DNA from: Nymphaea colorata
Lineage: Eukaryota > Streptophyta > Magnoliopsida > Nymphaeales > Nymphaeaceae
Direction of reading: 5' to 3'
DNA length: 64,000 nucleotides
Assembly: GCF_008831285.2 (NCBI RefSeq)
Contig: NC_045143.1
Span: 24,182,302 to 24,246,301, forward strand
In this document: one piece after another, positions 35,911 through 47,354 of the stretch
Position numbering within the stretch: position 1 is the first letter of the stretch
Layout of the letters: each line of letters starts with the position of its first letter
Notes under the pieces: generated by a model
What the model was told of the DNA's origin: nothing
The model's database searches: none
Seen by the model: the letters and a program-made list of their open reading frames with translations, nothing else
Translations under genes and position numbers: made by a program

Positions 35911-37400
35911 CTATCGATCATCCAATTGTTCCCATCCATCTTTTTCAGTGGCTCTAGAGGCATGGCGATTCATGGGTCTGTTGGGTGTTGCTGATTCCTC
36001 ATCTTCCCAACCATCATCCCAATCTCGATCCCAGCCATCAGCTGGACTAGATTCCAGCTTCCATGAGGTGGTAGTGCCTGGACTGTCTGATTATGGCAAA
36101 CCCATCTCAAGCTCCTGGTATCTAACACCACCATGGCGCTGCCTTTGTCTTCTAAGTTTACAACAGAGAGGTTCCACCAACTGTCAGCACAGCAAAAGCC
36201 AAGAAATATGCACCATAAGTAGGTGTCACAAGAGATGCATTTAAGGGCAAGTCCTGGAATATGTTATTCAATGATTGTTTCCTCTGAAGTACACATTCCC
36301 CATTTCCAACATTCAAAATTGCTTTTGATACTTCGGAACCAACACCTGGCAAGATAACCTGAAAGAATGAAAATGATACGATAAGCATTTGCCTTCAAAT
36401 CTCAAATTTGAAACACTCATAAATGCAGTTCTCCCTCTGAGCTATTCTAACTAAAGGGCCTTCAGCACTTGGATCCTATAGTACGACATGATACACATAC
36501 TGGTCCACCTGGATAACCATGCAGGTCTGGTCTATCCTAAAGGAGCATAAGAGATGCAGAAAATGTACCATGCATAAGCAAATTCCAATTTAAAGTTATT
36601 GCTACACTACAAATATAGAAAATTAAGAAAGACGAGAAGCTAAACATGGTATAGAAATGAAGAAGAGTACCTTAGGAAATGTCATGCTAGTTATCCCTAA
36701 TTCCTATGGGTACTGCCAATACTCATATGTAGATCCTTTTTATCATCCACTCATACCATCAAATAAGGAATAAAGCCTACAAAGCATCATAAGAATGTAC
36801 AAACACACACTGACGCCACATATAGATATAGAAGAGAGAAGGTTTGCATCTATGGCAATGTTCAGCTAATGTTTGAGCAAAGGACAATTTGGTGGCTGCA
36901 TCCTACATCTCTCTCTCTCCTCCTCTCTCACAACACAAACACACACACACATATGCCTTCTACCCAATTCTTAACCCAAACGGTAGATCCAAAATATAGA
37001 TGTCACTGTAGAAATAATATTCCGTTCAGAAATAGGTGAAACATTGTGAAAGAAAAGGGAAGAATAAGTTTAAGGTCTGATACTTTTCAAGGGAAAGGGA
37101 GAAAGTTTGAGGTATGGTTCTTTTCAAGGAAAAAAATGACAGTGTGACAGAAAGCTACAGCTTTAAAGGTAACAATGCAGTTAACTTAGGCAAGGACAAC
37201 TTATTGTTGACAAAGCAAATACTAATATTCTAATCAAACAACCATCCAAGTTGTGATGGAAGAGAAAATAGAAGAGACCTTCAGTTTCCCATGTTGCTTA
37301 AGTTGCTTCACTTGCTGAAAAGAAGAACCTGTAATGGTGATATTGGCATGTAGATCATCCTCCCCATCATTGTGAACCACAAGAAATGAATGATTGGGTT
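35911..37400 (-). pseudogene. Plant one-pass membrane protein with acidic Trp-rich tail (DUF7356-like), broken
   Basis: Two exons are visible on the minus strand. The upstream exon (about 37288-37400) begins NHSFLVVHNDGEDDLHANI, a lumenal beta-rich pattern. The next begins at about 36361 with ILPGVGSEVSKAILNVGNGE, then a membrane segment, TYGAYFLAFAVLTVGG. The cytoplasmic tail has RQRHGGVRYQELEMGLP, the repetitive DGWDRDWDDGWEDEE, and ends EKDGWEQLDDR with a stop at 35913-35911. From memory this layout resembles plant DUF7356 membrane proteins; function is unknown to me. A one-base frameshift at about 36160 and a TAA at 36093-36091 in place of an expected Glu break it. The exon-2 donor is weak. 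The signal-peptide exon was not found. Confidence 0.6.
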
Positions 37401-37411
37401 CTACAGAATAG

Positions 37412-38704
37412 AAAATTCAAATTACTTCATACTCTTAAAACTGGAAAAGCAGTTACAGATCTCTAAGCCAAAATTATGACAGGAGTACGAGAGTAGTTTA
37501 GAATAACATGAAGGTGCAAGGGCCATACACTTGATTTGTAAAGCAAATGTATTATTTTGTAATCGTTCAAAAGTACATAATCATTTTGCTTAGTCATGTT
37601 CTATAATATATCAAGTTGAAAAAACATAAAAAAAAACAAAACTAGGTTACTAGAGTGAAAGAAGAAAGAAACATAACATTTTAGGCCGAAGTAGTCCCCT
37701 AAGCACAGACATCACAGGAAAAATATCACTTGAAGTGAAGTAAAACTATGGTCTATTACCAGCTAAGAATTACAAACACGGAGCTCATGCCATCCAAAAG
37801 GGCCTCCAAGTTAAAGGATGTCAAGAGTTCATCTGGCATGTCTCACATGGCATAGCCTAGTATGAAAACTTCCCAACCCTGCCCTCCAAAGCACTGACTG
37901 TCATCTATAAGTCATGTCTAGAAACCATTGAAATCCAAACACATTGTATCATCATTGTTTGTTGTTTGACAAGACACAGGTTGCAACTTTCAATCACCAT
38001 TCTTGGGTTTTCTCAACAAGGTTTTTCTTGGGTACGAATTAGAAAGTTTGATTGTCTAATGAATTCAAAAAATTTAAAAATATCAGGAAAATCATAGAAA
38101 AAATATAAAAAATTGAGTTTCTACTAATTTTCCTATGAAACCATTGAAAAAATTCAAAAAGATATAATGCTAAAATGATCCCCCAAAATATTAAAATATA
38201 TCTCAAAATATTTTCTTTTTTTTGGGAAAAAATGAAAATATTGCAATAAGAAAGTGACAAAAACATATAAATTTTCGTTCTAGCAATATTTTCACGAAAT
38301 CAATATTTTTTTTCCACTTTGCCCTTATTTTCAGTTGCTAAAACGATATTCTTAAAAAATGGAGATATTTGTGACAACTGTTTTGATTAATCATAAAAAT
38401 GGTAGCAAAGAAAAAAACATCCCCCAAGACCATAACTGATCATGGTTCTTGTAATGTTCCATCCTCAAATGCTCAACATGCTTCCATGTATTTCGGGTGG
38501 ATGAATAGAGTGGTTTAAGGGCAAAAAACTTGTCTGAAGACCTGATATCATCCCATTCCAACTTGAAGGTTTCATGTGTTACATGGAGTTATAGCCATAA
38601 ATATCATGATATTTTTTAGATTATCATGACATTAACAAAAGAAATGAAAAAAGAAAAAAGAAAAGAGGGGGAAAATATGCAATATTTTGGAAAAACATTA
38701 AAAA
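37412..38704. other. No gene seen
   Basis: AT-rich DNA between two minus-strand gene relics. I found no further exon of either relic here. Confidence 0.5.
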
Positions 38705-40854
38705 TCAATGTATAGCAATTTTATTTTTATCACCTGTGAGTACCCATCTTTCAGAAGTAGCAATAGAGGGAAACCTTTTTTGTCCATCAAGTGCATTAAC
38801 TGAACTACGATCCTCTTGAATATTGGCCATTGCTTCCCAAGAAGTATTTGCAGATGGAGGCAATCCTAAGCTTTTCCGCTTACGATATGGTTCCTTCCAA
38901 TTACTCTTAGTACCACTATCACGAGGTGTCCATGAAAATGCATGGCGAGCTTCTTTCTGCAAGTTGCTGAAGCCGTGACTAAAATTTGATTTTGCAGGCA
39001 TGCCCGTTTGTGTTTTCTGCCTTGTTCTGGGAACCACCATAGGGGCACGTTGTTCACTAACAGGAGGATTCATGTTAACAGCAATGGCTTTAGCCGCATA
39101 TGCAAGAATCAGATTGTTGTCCCTAAGTGAAGGAAACTCTTTCATGATCTGCAGATGAAAAAGTCACAGACAGCATAGCTTGTTAGAAGAAAAGATAGTC
39201 AATCATGGTACTATTTTGTGAAATACCACATTACCTGAGAAGCAGAATCTAACTGTTTACACATAAATAGGACTTCTAAGATCAACAGAGGCTGCTCATG
39301 TAACGCAGAACAACGTTGCTGCCAAGGCAAAGGCAAAGCAGCAAGAACATGTAGACCCAGGGCCCAAGCATTAAGCTGGGAGATTTCAGCGTCTGACATA
39401 TTTCCATCACGCCTCTTCAAGAAAAAAGTGCACCTTTAAAAATGGACAATAGTGGGCTTAAGAAAATATCAAGAAACAGCCAAATAAGTTCTTTCAGCTC
39501 CCACATCTGTCAATGGAAGAAATTATAGACAAAGACATGGAGATATACAAGAAGTTGCTTTGACCGCAAGTTAGGAAGTTGTTGCATGGCACCCATAGCA
39601 GAGTATCATTAGCTTCATGGAATGATGAAAGGAATCTTGAAGCCTCTACCGGACCGCCACCATTGACAGGATCAGCAGTAAGCAGCTCAACAAGTTGCCT
39701 GCCCCACAACTCTCTCCGCAGATCTATAGATAAATTGGCACTTTCAACTACTTCTAAGGCTGCAGAAACAGCACCCTTGCTAGCCAATCTCAAAGCAAGA
39801 CCATCAGGATCTTCCTTGCAATCAGCTTCAACCTGAATGAACCTCATTCAGACAGGAGATTAAGGGGAAAACACCATTAGTCAAAATCCTTTAAACATTT
39901 ATTTCTGTTATAGATATCAGAGTCTTTCAGGAGTCACCATACACAAACATAAAATACAATGAGCGACTCACCTCCTGCCAGCTGTTATATCTGTCATCTG
40001 CACACAGTATGTGACTATATCTCTGCAAAGCTTGTCGTGCTAGGATGGCCTGATGATATAGAAATAGCTATCACCATCTCAACGCACATTTTCAGCTTTC
40101 ACAAGTACGAAAAAATTGGCATAAAAAGGCTATGCTAACTAAAAGCTTCATCATATTTTGACAACATTGCTCAAAGGTCCTAATTTCTTCAGAAAAGTCT
40201 AGTATGGAAATTGATCATGGCCGCATTAGTTTCAACCTTAACAAAAGTCCCCGAATCTCCATGATGTTCTTTACAAAATTGTAGATTGTTCAAATTCCCT
40301 TTTTAATACATGAAGACAATGTAATAGAATATTTTTTCAGTTTTAACATCTGTATCAGCATCAATCACTGCACATACACAAATAGAAACAAGTCCAAATG
40401 CCTGGATTATGGTTTAGAACAAAAATTGTGGGACTTGAAGCAAAGCTGGTAAAGTACAGAAGGTAATGCATACGATTATGTGACTTTAAGTGGTACCAAC
40501 AACGAAACTACAGGGCTGAGTGGTGAATTACGGTTATGCAGTGATAGTGAACCAAATCCTAAGTCAAGCAGAGAATCTACACGACTTAAAACTATTAGCA
40601 AATATCCATTCTTAAAAATCAGTTCATTAGTCCAATGTGATCAGGTGCACCAGGACTTCATCTATGGTAGAAAAAAGTGAAGCATAAAAAGTTATTCATG
40701 GAGAAGAGAAATGTAACACAGGGGTGGCTGCTGCATACTTGAGAGCAAGTCTGGCGGCCAGTTGCTTATCTTTCAATCTCAAACAATATTGCCAACTATT
40801 GCTCCATACGCTATGTATACCATAACCATGTGGCAAGTCAGTGGCTAAATGATT

Positions 40855-40906
40855 TTCTTCACCTCTTTCAACTAGCAATTTTCTTCACCTCTTTCAACTA
40901 GCAACT
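40855..40906 (-). repeat. 26-bp tandem duplication inside an exon
   Basis: The unit (TTGCTAGTTGAAAGAGG core on the minus strand) is present twice, head to tail, in the ZFYVE26-like exon. Twenty-six is not a multiple of three, so it shifts the frame at LLQLLVERGEEN. Confidence 0.9.
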
Positions 40907-41480
40907 GTAGCAACCGATCAGAAGCCCCACCACGTAAACAACGATCAGATAAAGCAAGAGCATCCATATATTTTCCTTCACCTATTAATCTGTAAACAAA
41001 TATATGTGGGAAATCATTAAAATGACAGTGGATTCTGAGGCCACGTACTGAACAGTATATGATGGACACTGACACTAGAATGGTTCTTATTCAACTCATT
41101 AACAGAAAGTGTACTTTCACCAGCATCATCTGAGTAGCAGAATGTCTTTAGAGTTCAGACACTTCATCTGGTCCAGTATTAACTTCCATCCTCTAAAATA
41201 AACATCCCATAATTCTAATCAGACAAAGGATGACGTGGGGGAAAACTTTGGAAGCAAAAGCAAGCTTTCCCATCTAACTGAAGGAACCAAACGTGAACCA
41301 ATCAAGATGTCAATGTTACTAAATTATTGCTAAAACTGAGGAACATATTTTTTCCAAAAAGTAACAGTAACAGCATAAGACATAACATAAGCCATTTCAC
41401 TGAGATACACTAACGAGAATTACTTCATATGTTAGTACATCAACATATAAACAAATGGTAGAGAGCATTGTCACCACTAC

Positions 41481-41856
41481 TGTAATAACCTAGTTGGTAC
41501 TTGGTAGATCCAACCTGGCCCCTAGTAATTTTGTTTCCACCCTGAACAAGGCTAGGAACCAAGAAAACCAATCACTTAACAACCCTCTTTATAAGTCTCC
41601 AAATATTCTTAACACTTTAGAGTTGTTACAATTCACCACCCCCCCCCCTTTTCTTGAAGTACACGTGTCTGCTTGTGTGGTACTCTAGGTCTGAGTATTG
41701 AACCAGCTGTGATACCACTATAAAAAACCGGCTAGCAGTTCTCAATCCACCCCCTAACAATTTTGGTTTCAGCCCGAATAAGGCTAGTAACCAGGACAAC
41801 CAATCACATAACAACCTCCTTTGTAAGTCCCTCAAGATTCTTTACAATCCGAGATA
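41481..41856 (-). mobile_element. TRIM-like mini-retrotransposon, copy A
   Basis: Read on the minus strand: a partial 5' LTR-like block (41718-41856), then TGGTATCACAGC (41706-41717) as a Met-type primer site, about 75 bp of internal DNA, a polypurine tract (AAAAGGGGGGGGGTGG, about 41636-41651), and a 3' LTR (41481-41630) beginning TGTAACAACTC and ending GGTTATTACA. There is no coding room. The arrangement is that of a terminal-repeat retrotransposon in miniature. The outer end of the 5' block has lost the expected TGTAAC start. Copy B at 42305 is the same family. Confidence 0.75.
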
Positions 41857-42189
41857 TGAGTAAACAAAAACTAACAAAGCAATCTCAAAATTTAGAGATA
41901 TGTAACAAGATCACAACAACCTGTATTTCTTAAAACAAAAACTATATCATCAAGAATCCAGCAGTAATAAGAATGCATTAAATGTGTTTGAAAGAGATTA
42001 GTTATGCTTGTTTTGTTTTGGATCTATGAAGTGATCAGGTTATAACAGAGACTTTGTGATTTTATTAGGGTAGCCACATATACATGAGGGTATTCTATAT
42101 TCTAATTTGAATGAAACAACAGTTGGGACATGAGAATGCCTGATATTCGAAAATTGTTTAATCAAGAGGTATCGAGATATACCATATAT
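41857..42189. other. No gene seen
   Basis: AT-rich DNA between TRIM copy A and the gypsy scrap, inside the long intron of the ZFYVE26-like relic. Confidence 0.5.
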
Positions 42190-42292
42190 CCAAGAAGCAC
42201 CAAAATGTATCCAAATATAAAAAGAAATTTTTGGTGGCCAGGGATAAAAAAAGAGATTGCTGAATTCATCTCACGATGTTTCATGTGCCTTA
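42190..42292 (+). pseudogene. Scrap of Ty3/gypsy integrase zinc-binding domain
   Basis: The plus-strand frame reads RSTKMYPNIKRNFWWPGIKK and ends EIAEFISRCFMCL, the second half of the HHCC domain with its C-x2-C. It stops abruptly a few bases before TRIM copy B at 42305. No other gypsy domain is adjacent. Confidence 0.8.
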
Positions 42293-42304
42293 AGGGGTGT
42301 GGAT

Positions 42305-42701
42305 TGTAACACTCAAAAATTTAATATTGTAACACCTTAGTCTCTTATCCAATATTGTAAAGAATCTTTGGAGACCTATAAAGGGGGTTATTAAGTGACT
42401 TTGTCTTGATTCTACCTTTTCTGAGGTGGAACCGAAACTGTTAAAGGGCATGTTGGAATCTGCCAGCCAAGTGGTTATAGTGGTATCAAAGTCGGTTCAG
42501 CATTCAACCTAAGGTCGCATACACACGAAGACGCGTGCCTTAAAGGGGGGAGGGTGGAGATTGTAACTCCCCAAAAGTTTAATTATAAAGAATTGTTTGA
42601 GACTTATAAAGGGAATTGTTAAATGATTAGTTGTCCTGGTTCTTAGCCTTTTTCCGACCTGCTTGGGGGTGGGTTAGGATCCACTGGCCAGGTTGTTATA
42701 G
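42305..42701 (+). mobile_element. TRIM-like mini-retrotransposon, copy B
   Basis: Plus strand order: LTR 42305-42479 (starts TGTAACACTC, ends GTGGTTATA), primer site TGGTATCAAAGT at 42481, about 65 bp of internal DNA, polypurine tract AAAGGGGGGAGGGTGGAGA (about 42542-42560), second LTR 42562-42700 (starts TGTAACTCCCC, ends GGTTGTTATA). LTRs share the TATAAAGGG and TTAAGTGA/TTAAATGA blocks. Total about 0.4 kb with no coding capacity. The LTRs have diverged and no target duplication was seen. Confidence 0.75.
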
Positions 42702-43931
42702 ATACAATTCTCGAGTCCTTAACAACGAGGTTTTTTTTTAAGGTGTGCATTGGGAAGTTTGTTTTTCTTGGGAATTCAAACAATTAAAAATATAAAAAAA
42801 TAACATATCTTAGTTTTTTTTACTCATTTTCTTACAAAAAGATTGATCAATATTCAAATAATTATTAAATATTAAATAAACATAAAAAACACTCTTTCTG
42901 AAAAAAGGGAAATAAAAAAAAATGATACTTCTATTTTTTCATTTTTCTTCAAATATCATAAATTTTTTCCTGTTTTTCTTTTTTACCTTCTTTCTGTCCC
43001 GCTTTTGCTTTTTTTTTTTTTTGGGTTGGGGTCGGGGGAGGGTGAAGAACCATTGGATTTGTGACAATGGTAAAGAAAAATATCTCCACGGAGGAGCAAT
43101 AAATTGAATTAGGAAACACATATAGTAATTTATTAGTCAAAGGGTTGAAAAATGAATGCGTAAAATAGGGGGGGTTGACCCTGACATGCACACAGGAAGG
43201 AAGAGGTCCAGCAGTTGAGTTAGTCGTAAAGCAAGAAAACTAGCATTTGAGGCTAGACAACAACTAGCTTCATCATTTTATAAAGGTATATGTGGGCATT
43301 CTTCTATGCAAAATATAAGATTATTTAAAAAAAAAAATCACATATGGGACATATGTCTTGTTGAGGAAGATGAACATTCATCACCTACTCCTAAGAACTA
43401 AGCTTATAGATAACTAAACAACATGCATAATTTTGAGCTTCTTCCTAAGAGTTTTGTGTTGAATTCAATTTTATAGATAGTTTATGTGATAAATTCAGTG
43501 TCTTTTTTTTATGTTGTACACATAGCACACACACAAACACATATCAAACAAGTAACCTTCATGTGGCTACCCATCTGAAAGTTTTGATGAGTTTTTCTCT
43601 CCATAAAAGGAAAAAATCAAAGAGAAAATGGTATAAACTTGAACGAATTTTTCCCTTTTCTTTACGTATATATGAGAAACTGTACCTACTAAGCATGTAG
43701 ACTCTAGTTTTAGCTTACCCTCTATCATAATATCAACAACAGGCAAGAGATCATAATAATTAGATTTTGAGAAACAAATAATGTCCACCATAATAATCCA
43801 TCATGCTAGTCAACCCAGCCTCCCAACATAAAAGATAGGAGAAAAGCAAGACAAATACTACTGCAGTGGAATAAAGTCAGCTATTGCATAGGTCCAAAAC
43901 ATTATAAAAGATAGACAATAAGGAGAGAAAC
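42702..43931. other. Intron-like DNA, no gene seen
   Basis: AT-rich with a T11 or longer run near 43010. It lies between the first two recognised exons of the ZFYVE26-like relic. Confidence 0.5.
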
Positions 43932-44159
43932 CTTTCAACAGCTTCTTCATATGGTCCTTCGTTCTCCCATTCCAATGAAAGAAAAACTGCCTTTTCCAGG
44001 TCCACATTTTCAAACTTCTGAGCACTTTGTAAGGATTCTGAAGAGCCATGATTTTGTGCATCAGACTCTGAAACAGATGTAGATACGTGACTTCCGACTA
44101 CAACATATGATTCAACATAAGTCTATGAAGAACCTCCAAGGTCATAACCCACTATCTAT

Positions 44160-44685
44160 CCCTAGCTCATGGGGATGACACGAAGCACCTATCAAGTCTA
44201 CTCATACCATTTACATCTCCTGGCCTATTATTCGACCAAGTAAACTTTATCTCACTATCTGAAATCTTTATAATCTCATTATCGTGAATGAACCTAGAAA
44301 AAGCCAGACAAGCTGAAAGGGTGGGGGCTTCCATGTCCCCTATCATGCTGGCCAATCATAGAGTTGAAAACTCTTATATAAACCACATGGACTGGTTCAT
44401 AAGAAGCAATAATGGAAAAGTCCTGAAGAAGGAGTTCCTAATTCTGAAGTTTGAGTCCAAGTACACACCAGTAACACAGATGTCATTGCTTTTGCTAAAT
44501 GCAAAGACTCTCAACCGAACCCAATAATGGTTGTTTTTTATCTCATTAATTTGGTTCTCTGCCTCCTTCTAGAGAGTCCACATTCCAACCCAAAGGTCAC
44601 CCTCTTGCATATTCATTGCCGATTGATACTACGACACCTTTAACCTCATTTTACTTAAGTGTTCCATTGTTAGTTTAGTGTCAAT
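44160..44685 (-). pseudogene. L1-type LINE endonuclease, downstream part
   Basis: Minus-strand pieces carry L1 endonuclease signatures: CVTGVYLDSN (the TxVYGPN-like block), then IKFTWSNNRPGDVNGMSRLD with RCFVSS, the conserved FTWSN...SRLDR end of the domain. Several stops interrupt it. The other part of this LINE is at 50024-50530, beyond the copia insertion. The match ends near 44160, and the ZFYVE26-like exon begins 40 bp later, so a rearranged junction lies between. No reverse transcriptase domain is present. Confidence 0.8.
44681..44685. repeat. Target-site duplication TCAAT (left)
   Basis: Matches 50024-50028 on the other side of the copia element. Confidence 0.9.
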
Positions 44686-45160
44686 TGTAAATCAGGCCTG
44701 ATCTTGAGAATACAAATGTTTCAAGAGATACACTCTTGAAGATCCCAACAACTTCAATAGGTAATACACAACCAAACCTCAAACTTGAGGAGAAGATACC
44801 AAATCTATTAATCTCAAGAGAAGAATACACAAGAGAGGCCTAAAAGCCTTAACCAAACAAGGGACAACAGTCCCATATATATAGTACAATGAAAGGGAGA
44901 GAAGAAGGAGGAGTTGGCTGTTGGGCCAGCTCCAACGGCTAGAAATCTAGCCGTTGGAAGCTGGTCCAACAGCTAGTTCCCTTTTACAAAAAGGAAAAGG
45001 TAAAAATAGAAAAAGAAAAGAAATAAAAAGTACATAAAAAAGAAAAGGAAGCAAATAAAATAAAATACATAACACCTATGCATACATAGATATTCATATA
45101 TACAAATCATATATGAAACATATGTATACTTACATAATGTCGAATATTTAAATTCTAACA
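44686..45160 (-). repeat. 3' LTR of the complete copia element (475 bp)
   Basis: Nearly identical to 49550-50023. It contains a 14-bp inverted repeat around GGCTAGAAATCTAGCC. Confidence 0.95.
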
Positions 45161-45172
45161 CCCCCCCTCAAA
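45161..45172 (-). other. Polypurine tract of the copia element
   Basis: On the minus strand TTTGAGGGGGGG abuts the TG of the 3' LTR. Confidence 0.88.
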
Positions 45173-45290
45173 CTTACGGTGTGATCACCGAAAGTTTGCC
45201 AAGAAGAAACTGAAAACGTGCTGAAGCAAGTGCCTTGGTGAAGAAATCTCCAAGTTGATATTCAGAAGGGACAATGGATATATCGATTGT

Positions 45291-46826
45291 TCAGCTAAGA
45301 TATTCTTCTCTCACATAGTGACAATCCATTTCAATATGCTTCGTCCTTTCATGAAAAGTATGATTGCTAGCAATGTAGATGGCACTTTTATTGTCGCAGC
45401 AGAGCTTGGTTGCTTCATTTAAGTCAATTCCAATGTCCTTCAACAAGCTTTTTAACCACACAATCTCTATGGTGGTGGTGGCCATGGCACGATATTCTGC
45501 TTCAGTTGATGATAGAGAGACTTTATTTTGTTTTTTACACCTCCACGAAATAAGAGAGTCGCCTAGAAAAACACAAAAACCGATGGTGGAATGCCTGTTA
45601 TTAGGATCTCCACCCCAATCAGCATCAGTATAGGCAATCATATTCAAGTTTGATGAGGAGGATAGAAAAAGTCCTTTAGTGATTGTGTGTTTGACATATC
45701 GAACAATCCTCAATGCGGCTCCCATGTGTCCAGAAGTGGGTCTTTGTTGAAACTGACTTATGACATGTACCGCATGTGATATGTCAGGCCTTGTGATGGA
45801 TAAATATGTGAGAGCTCCAACCAATTGACGAAATGGAGTGAGATTTTCTAGAATTTCTCCATCATCAATCTTCATCTTTACTCGTAAGGCTTCAGGAGTG
45901 TCTACCACCTTGTCATCAGTGATACCTGATCTGCTTATAATGTCATTGGCAAACTTCATTTGTGAGAGTAAGTATCCTCTTCTACTATAAGCTACTTCAA
46001 TACCAAGAAAATATGTTAGTTTACCCAAATCAGTCATTTCAAATTCATTCTTTAGAAAGTCCTTTACCTGCATAATTCCGTTGGCATCATTACCTGTAAT
46101 AATCATATCATCTACATATAAAAGCAACACAATTGTACCTGTAGTTGTGTTTTTAACAAACATAGCTGTGTCAGAAAAACATGATTTAAAACCTTGTTTA
46201 AACATAACATTGCTAAACATATCAAACCAAGCTTTTGGAGCTTGTTTCAAACCATACAATGCCTTTCTGAGATAAAGAACTTTGCCTTTAGGTACATCTA
46301 GCCCAGGGGGTGAGTCCATGTATACCTCCTCATTTAAGTAACCATTCAAAAAAGCATTTTTGACATCCAATTGATATATGGACCATTGTTTAATAGAAGC
46401 AACAGCAATAAGAGCTCTAACAGAGGTCATACGAGCGACAGGGGCAAAAGTTTCTTCGTAATCAATCCCATATTCTTGGGCATATCCTTTGGCAACAAGT
46501 CTAGCTTTATACCTTTCAATAGATCCATCACTTCTAGTTTTGATTTTGTAAACCCACCTACATCCTATTGTCTTTTTCCCTATAGGAAGAGACACAATGT
46601 CCCATGTTTTATTGTCTTCAAGGGCTCTAAGTTCATTGTTCATTGCTTCAATCCAATGTGGGTTAGTTTTGGCTTCAAGATAGGATGAAGGTTCAACATG
46701 AGAGTGAATAGCTAATAAGCAAGCTCTATGTTTTGGGGAAAAAGACTCATAGGAAACAAATTTTTGAGGTGGATGAGAATCTCTTTGAGATCTCCTAAGA
46801 GTAGGTTGAGACTCTTGGATGTTTTG
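45291..46826 (-). pseudogene. Copia reverse transcriptase and RNase H, well preserved
   Basis: The open frame of 450 residues from 46643 has the RT entry block (NKTWDIVSLP), YKARLVAKGYAQEYGIDYEE, QLDVKNAFLNGYL, LRKALYGLKQAPKAWF and the catalytic LLLYVDDMIITG. RNase H follows with AYTDADWGG, VSLSSTEAEYRAM and LCCDNKSA. Coding-like sequence extends upstream to about 46826, where a TAA after VYKRRS separates it from the integrase tail. RT and RNase H motifs look intact. It sits just before the 3' LTR, the usual copia place. Confidence 0.93.
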
Positions 46827-47354
46827 TTAAGACCTTCTCTTATAAACTATAACTTCTCTTGGTGATCCATCACTTCTTGGTGAAGATCTATCAAAAGGAG
46901 TATTCTCAACCTCATTTTGAGCATCATTATGTGAAGAAGGCAAAACATCATCATCATTATCAACATCATCATCATTTATCCATAAAAAAGAATAGTCATC
47001 GTCATGCTTGGGTTTATTTTCATTAAAGCCATTTTCTTCTTCTAAAAATATCACATTTCTTGAAACATACACCTTATCTTTTTCAATATCATAGCATCTA
47101 TACCCTTTTTGAGTTTCGGAATAGCCAATAAAGACACATTGAATAGCCCTAGATGAAAGTTTATCATTTTTGTCATTTAAAATGAAACATTTGCAACCAA
47201 AGACTTTGAATCTTTTATAAGTTGGCTCCAAATTAAAAAGTTTTTGAAAAGGTGAAATATTTTCTAAAATTTTAAAGGGCATGAACATTTTTTGATATAA
47301 GAAGAGCTCTTGTTGTTTCAAGAATATGTCTATGTTTTCTTTCGGCGACTCCAT
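46827..47354 (-). pseudogene. C-terminal integrase and linker of the copia polyprotein
   Basis: Recognisable from SPFQKLFNLEPTYKRFKVFG and CVFIGYSETQKGYRCYD, the copia integrase tail, then an Asp/Asn-rich linker. The join to the integrase core at about 47272-47290 is defective: the core frame ends after LLISKNVHAL, and the usual stretch between core and tail is missing, consistent with a deletion plus frame change. Confidence 0.85.

Larger units (their letters stand above)
38730..44122 (-). pseudogene. Fragment of a ZFYVE26-like large plant protein (At2g25730 type)
   Basis: Minus-strand exons: 43932-44122 (AQNHGSSESLQSAQKF, VDLEKAVFLSLEWENEGPY); about 40745-40989 (LIGEGKYMDALALSDR, WSNSWQYCLRLKDKQL); 39972-40049 (ALQRYSHILCADDRYNSWQE); 39549-39832 (GLALRLASKGAVSAALEVVE, then QLVELLTADPVNGGG); 39235-39433 (KRRDGNMSDAEISQLNAWAL); about 38730-39148 (FPSLRDNNLILAYAAKAIAV, NLQKEARHAFSWTPR). 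Splices 43932/40989 and 39549/39433 join in phase. I recognise this from memory as the plant homologue of ZFYVE26, a very large protein; only a middle part is present. Breaks: a 26-bp tandem duplication at 40855-40906 shifts the frame, and about 7 bp are missing near 39605 before AMGAMQQLP. An expected exon between 40745 and 40049 was not found. The long intron holds retroelements. Confidence 0.72.
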
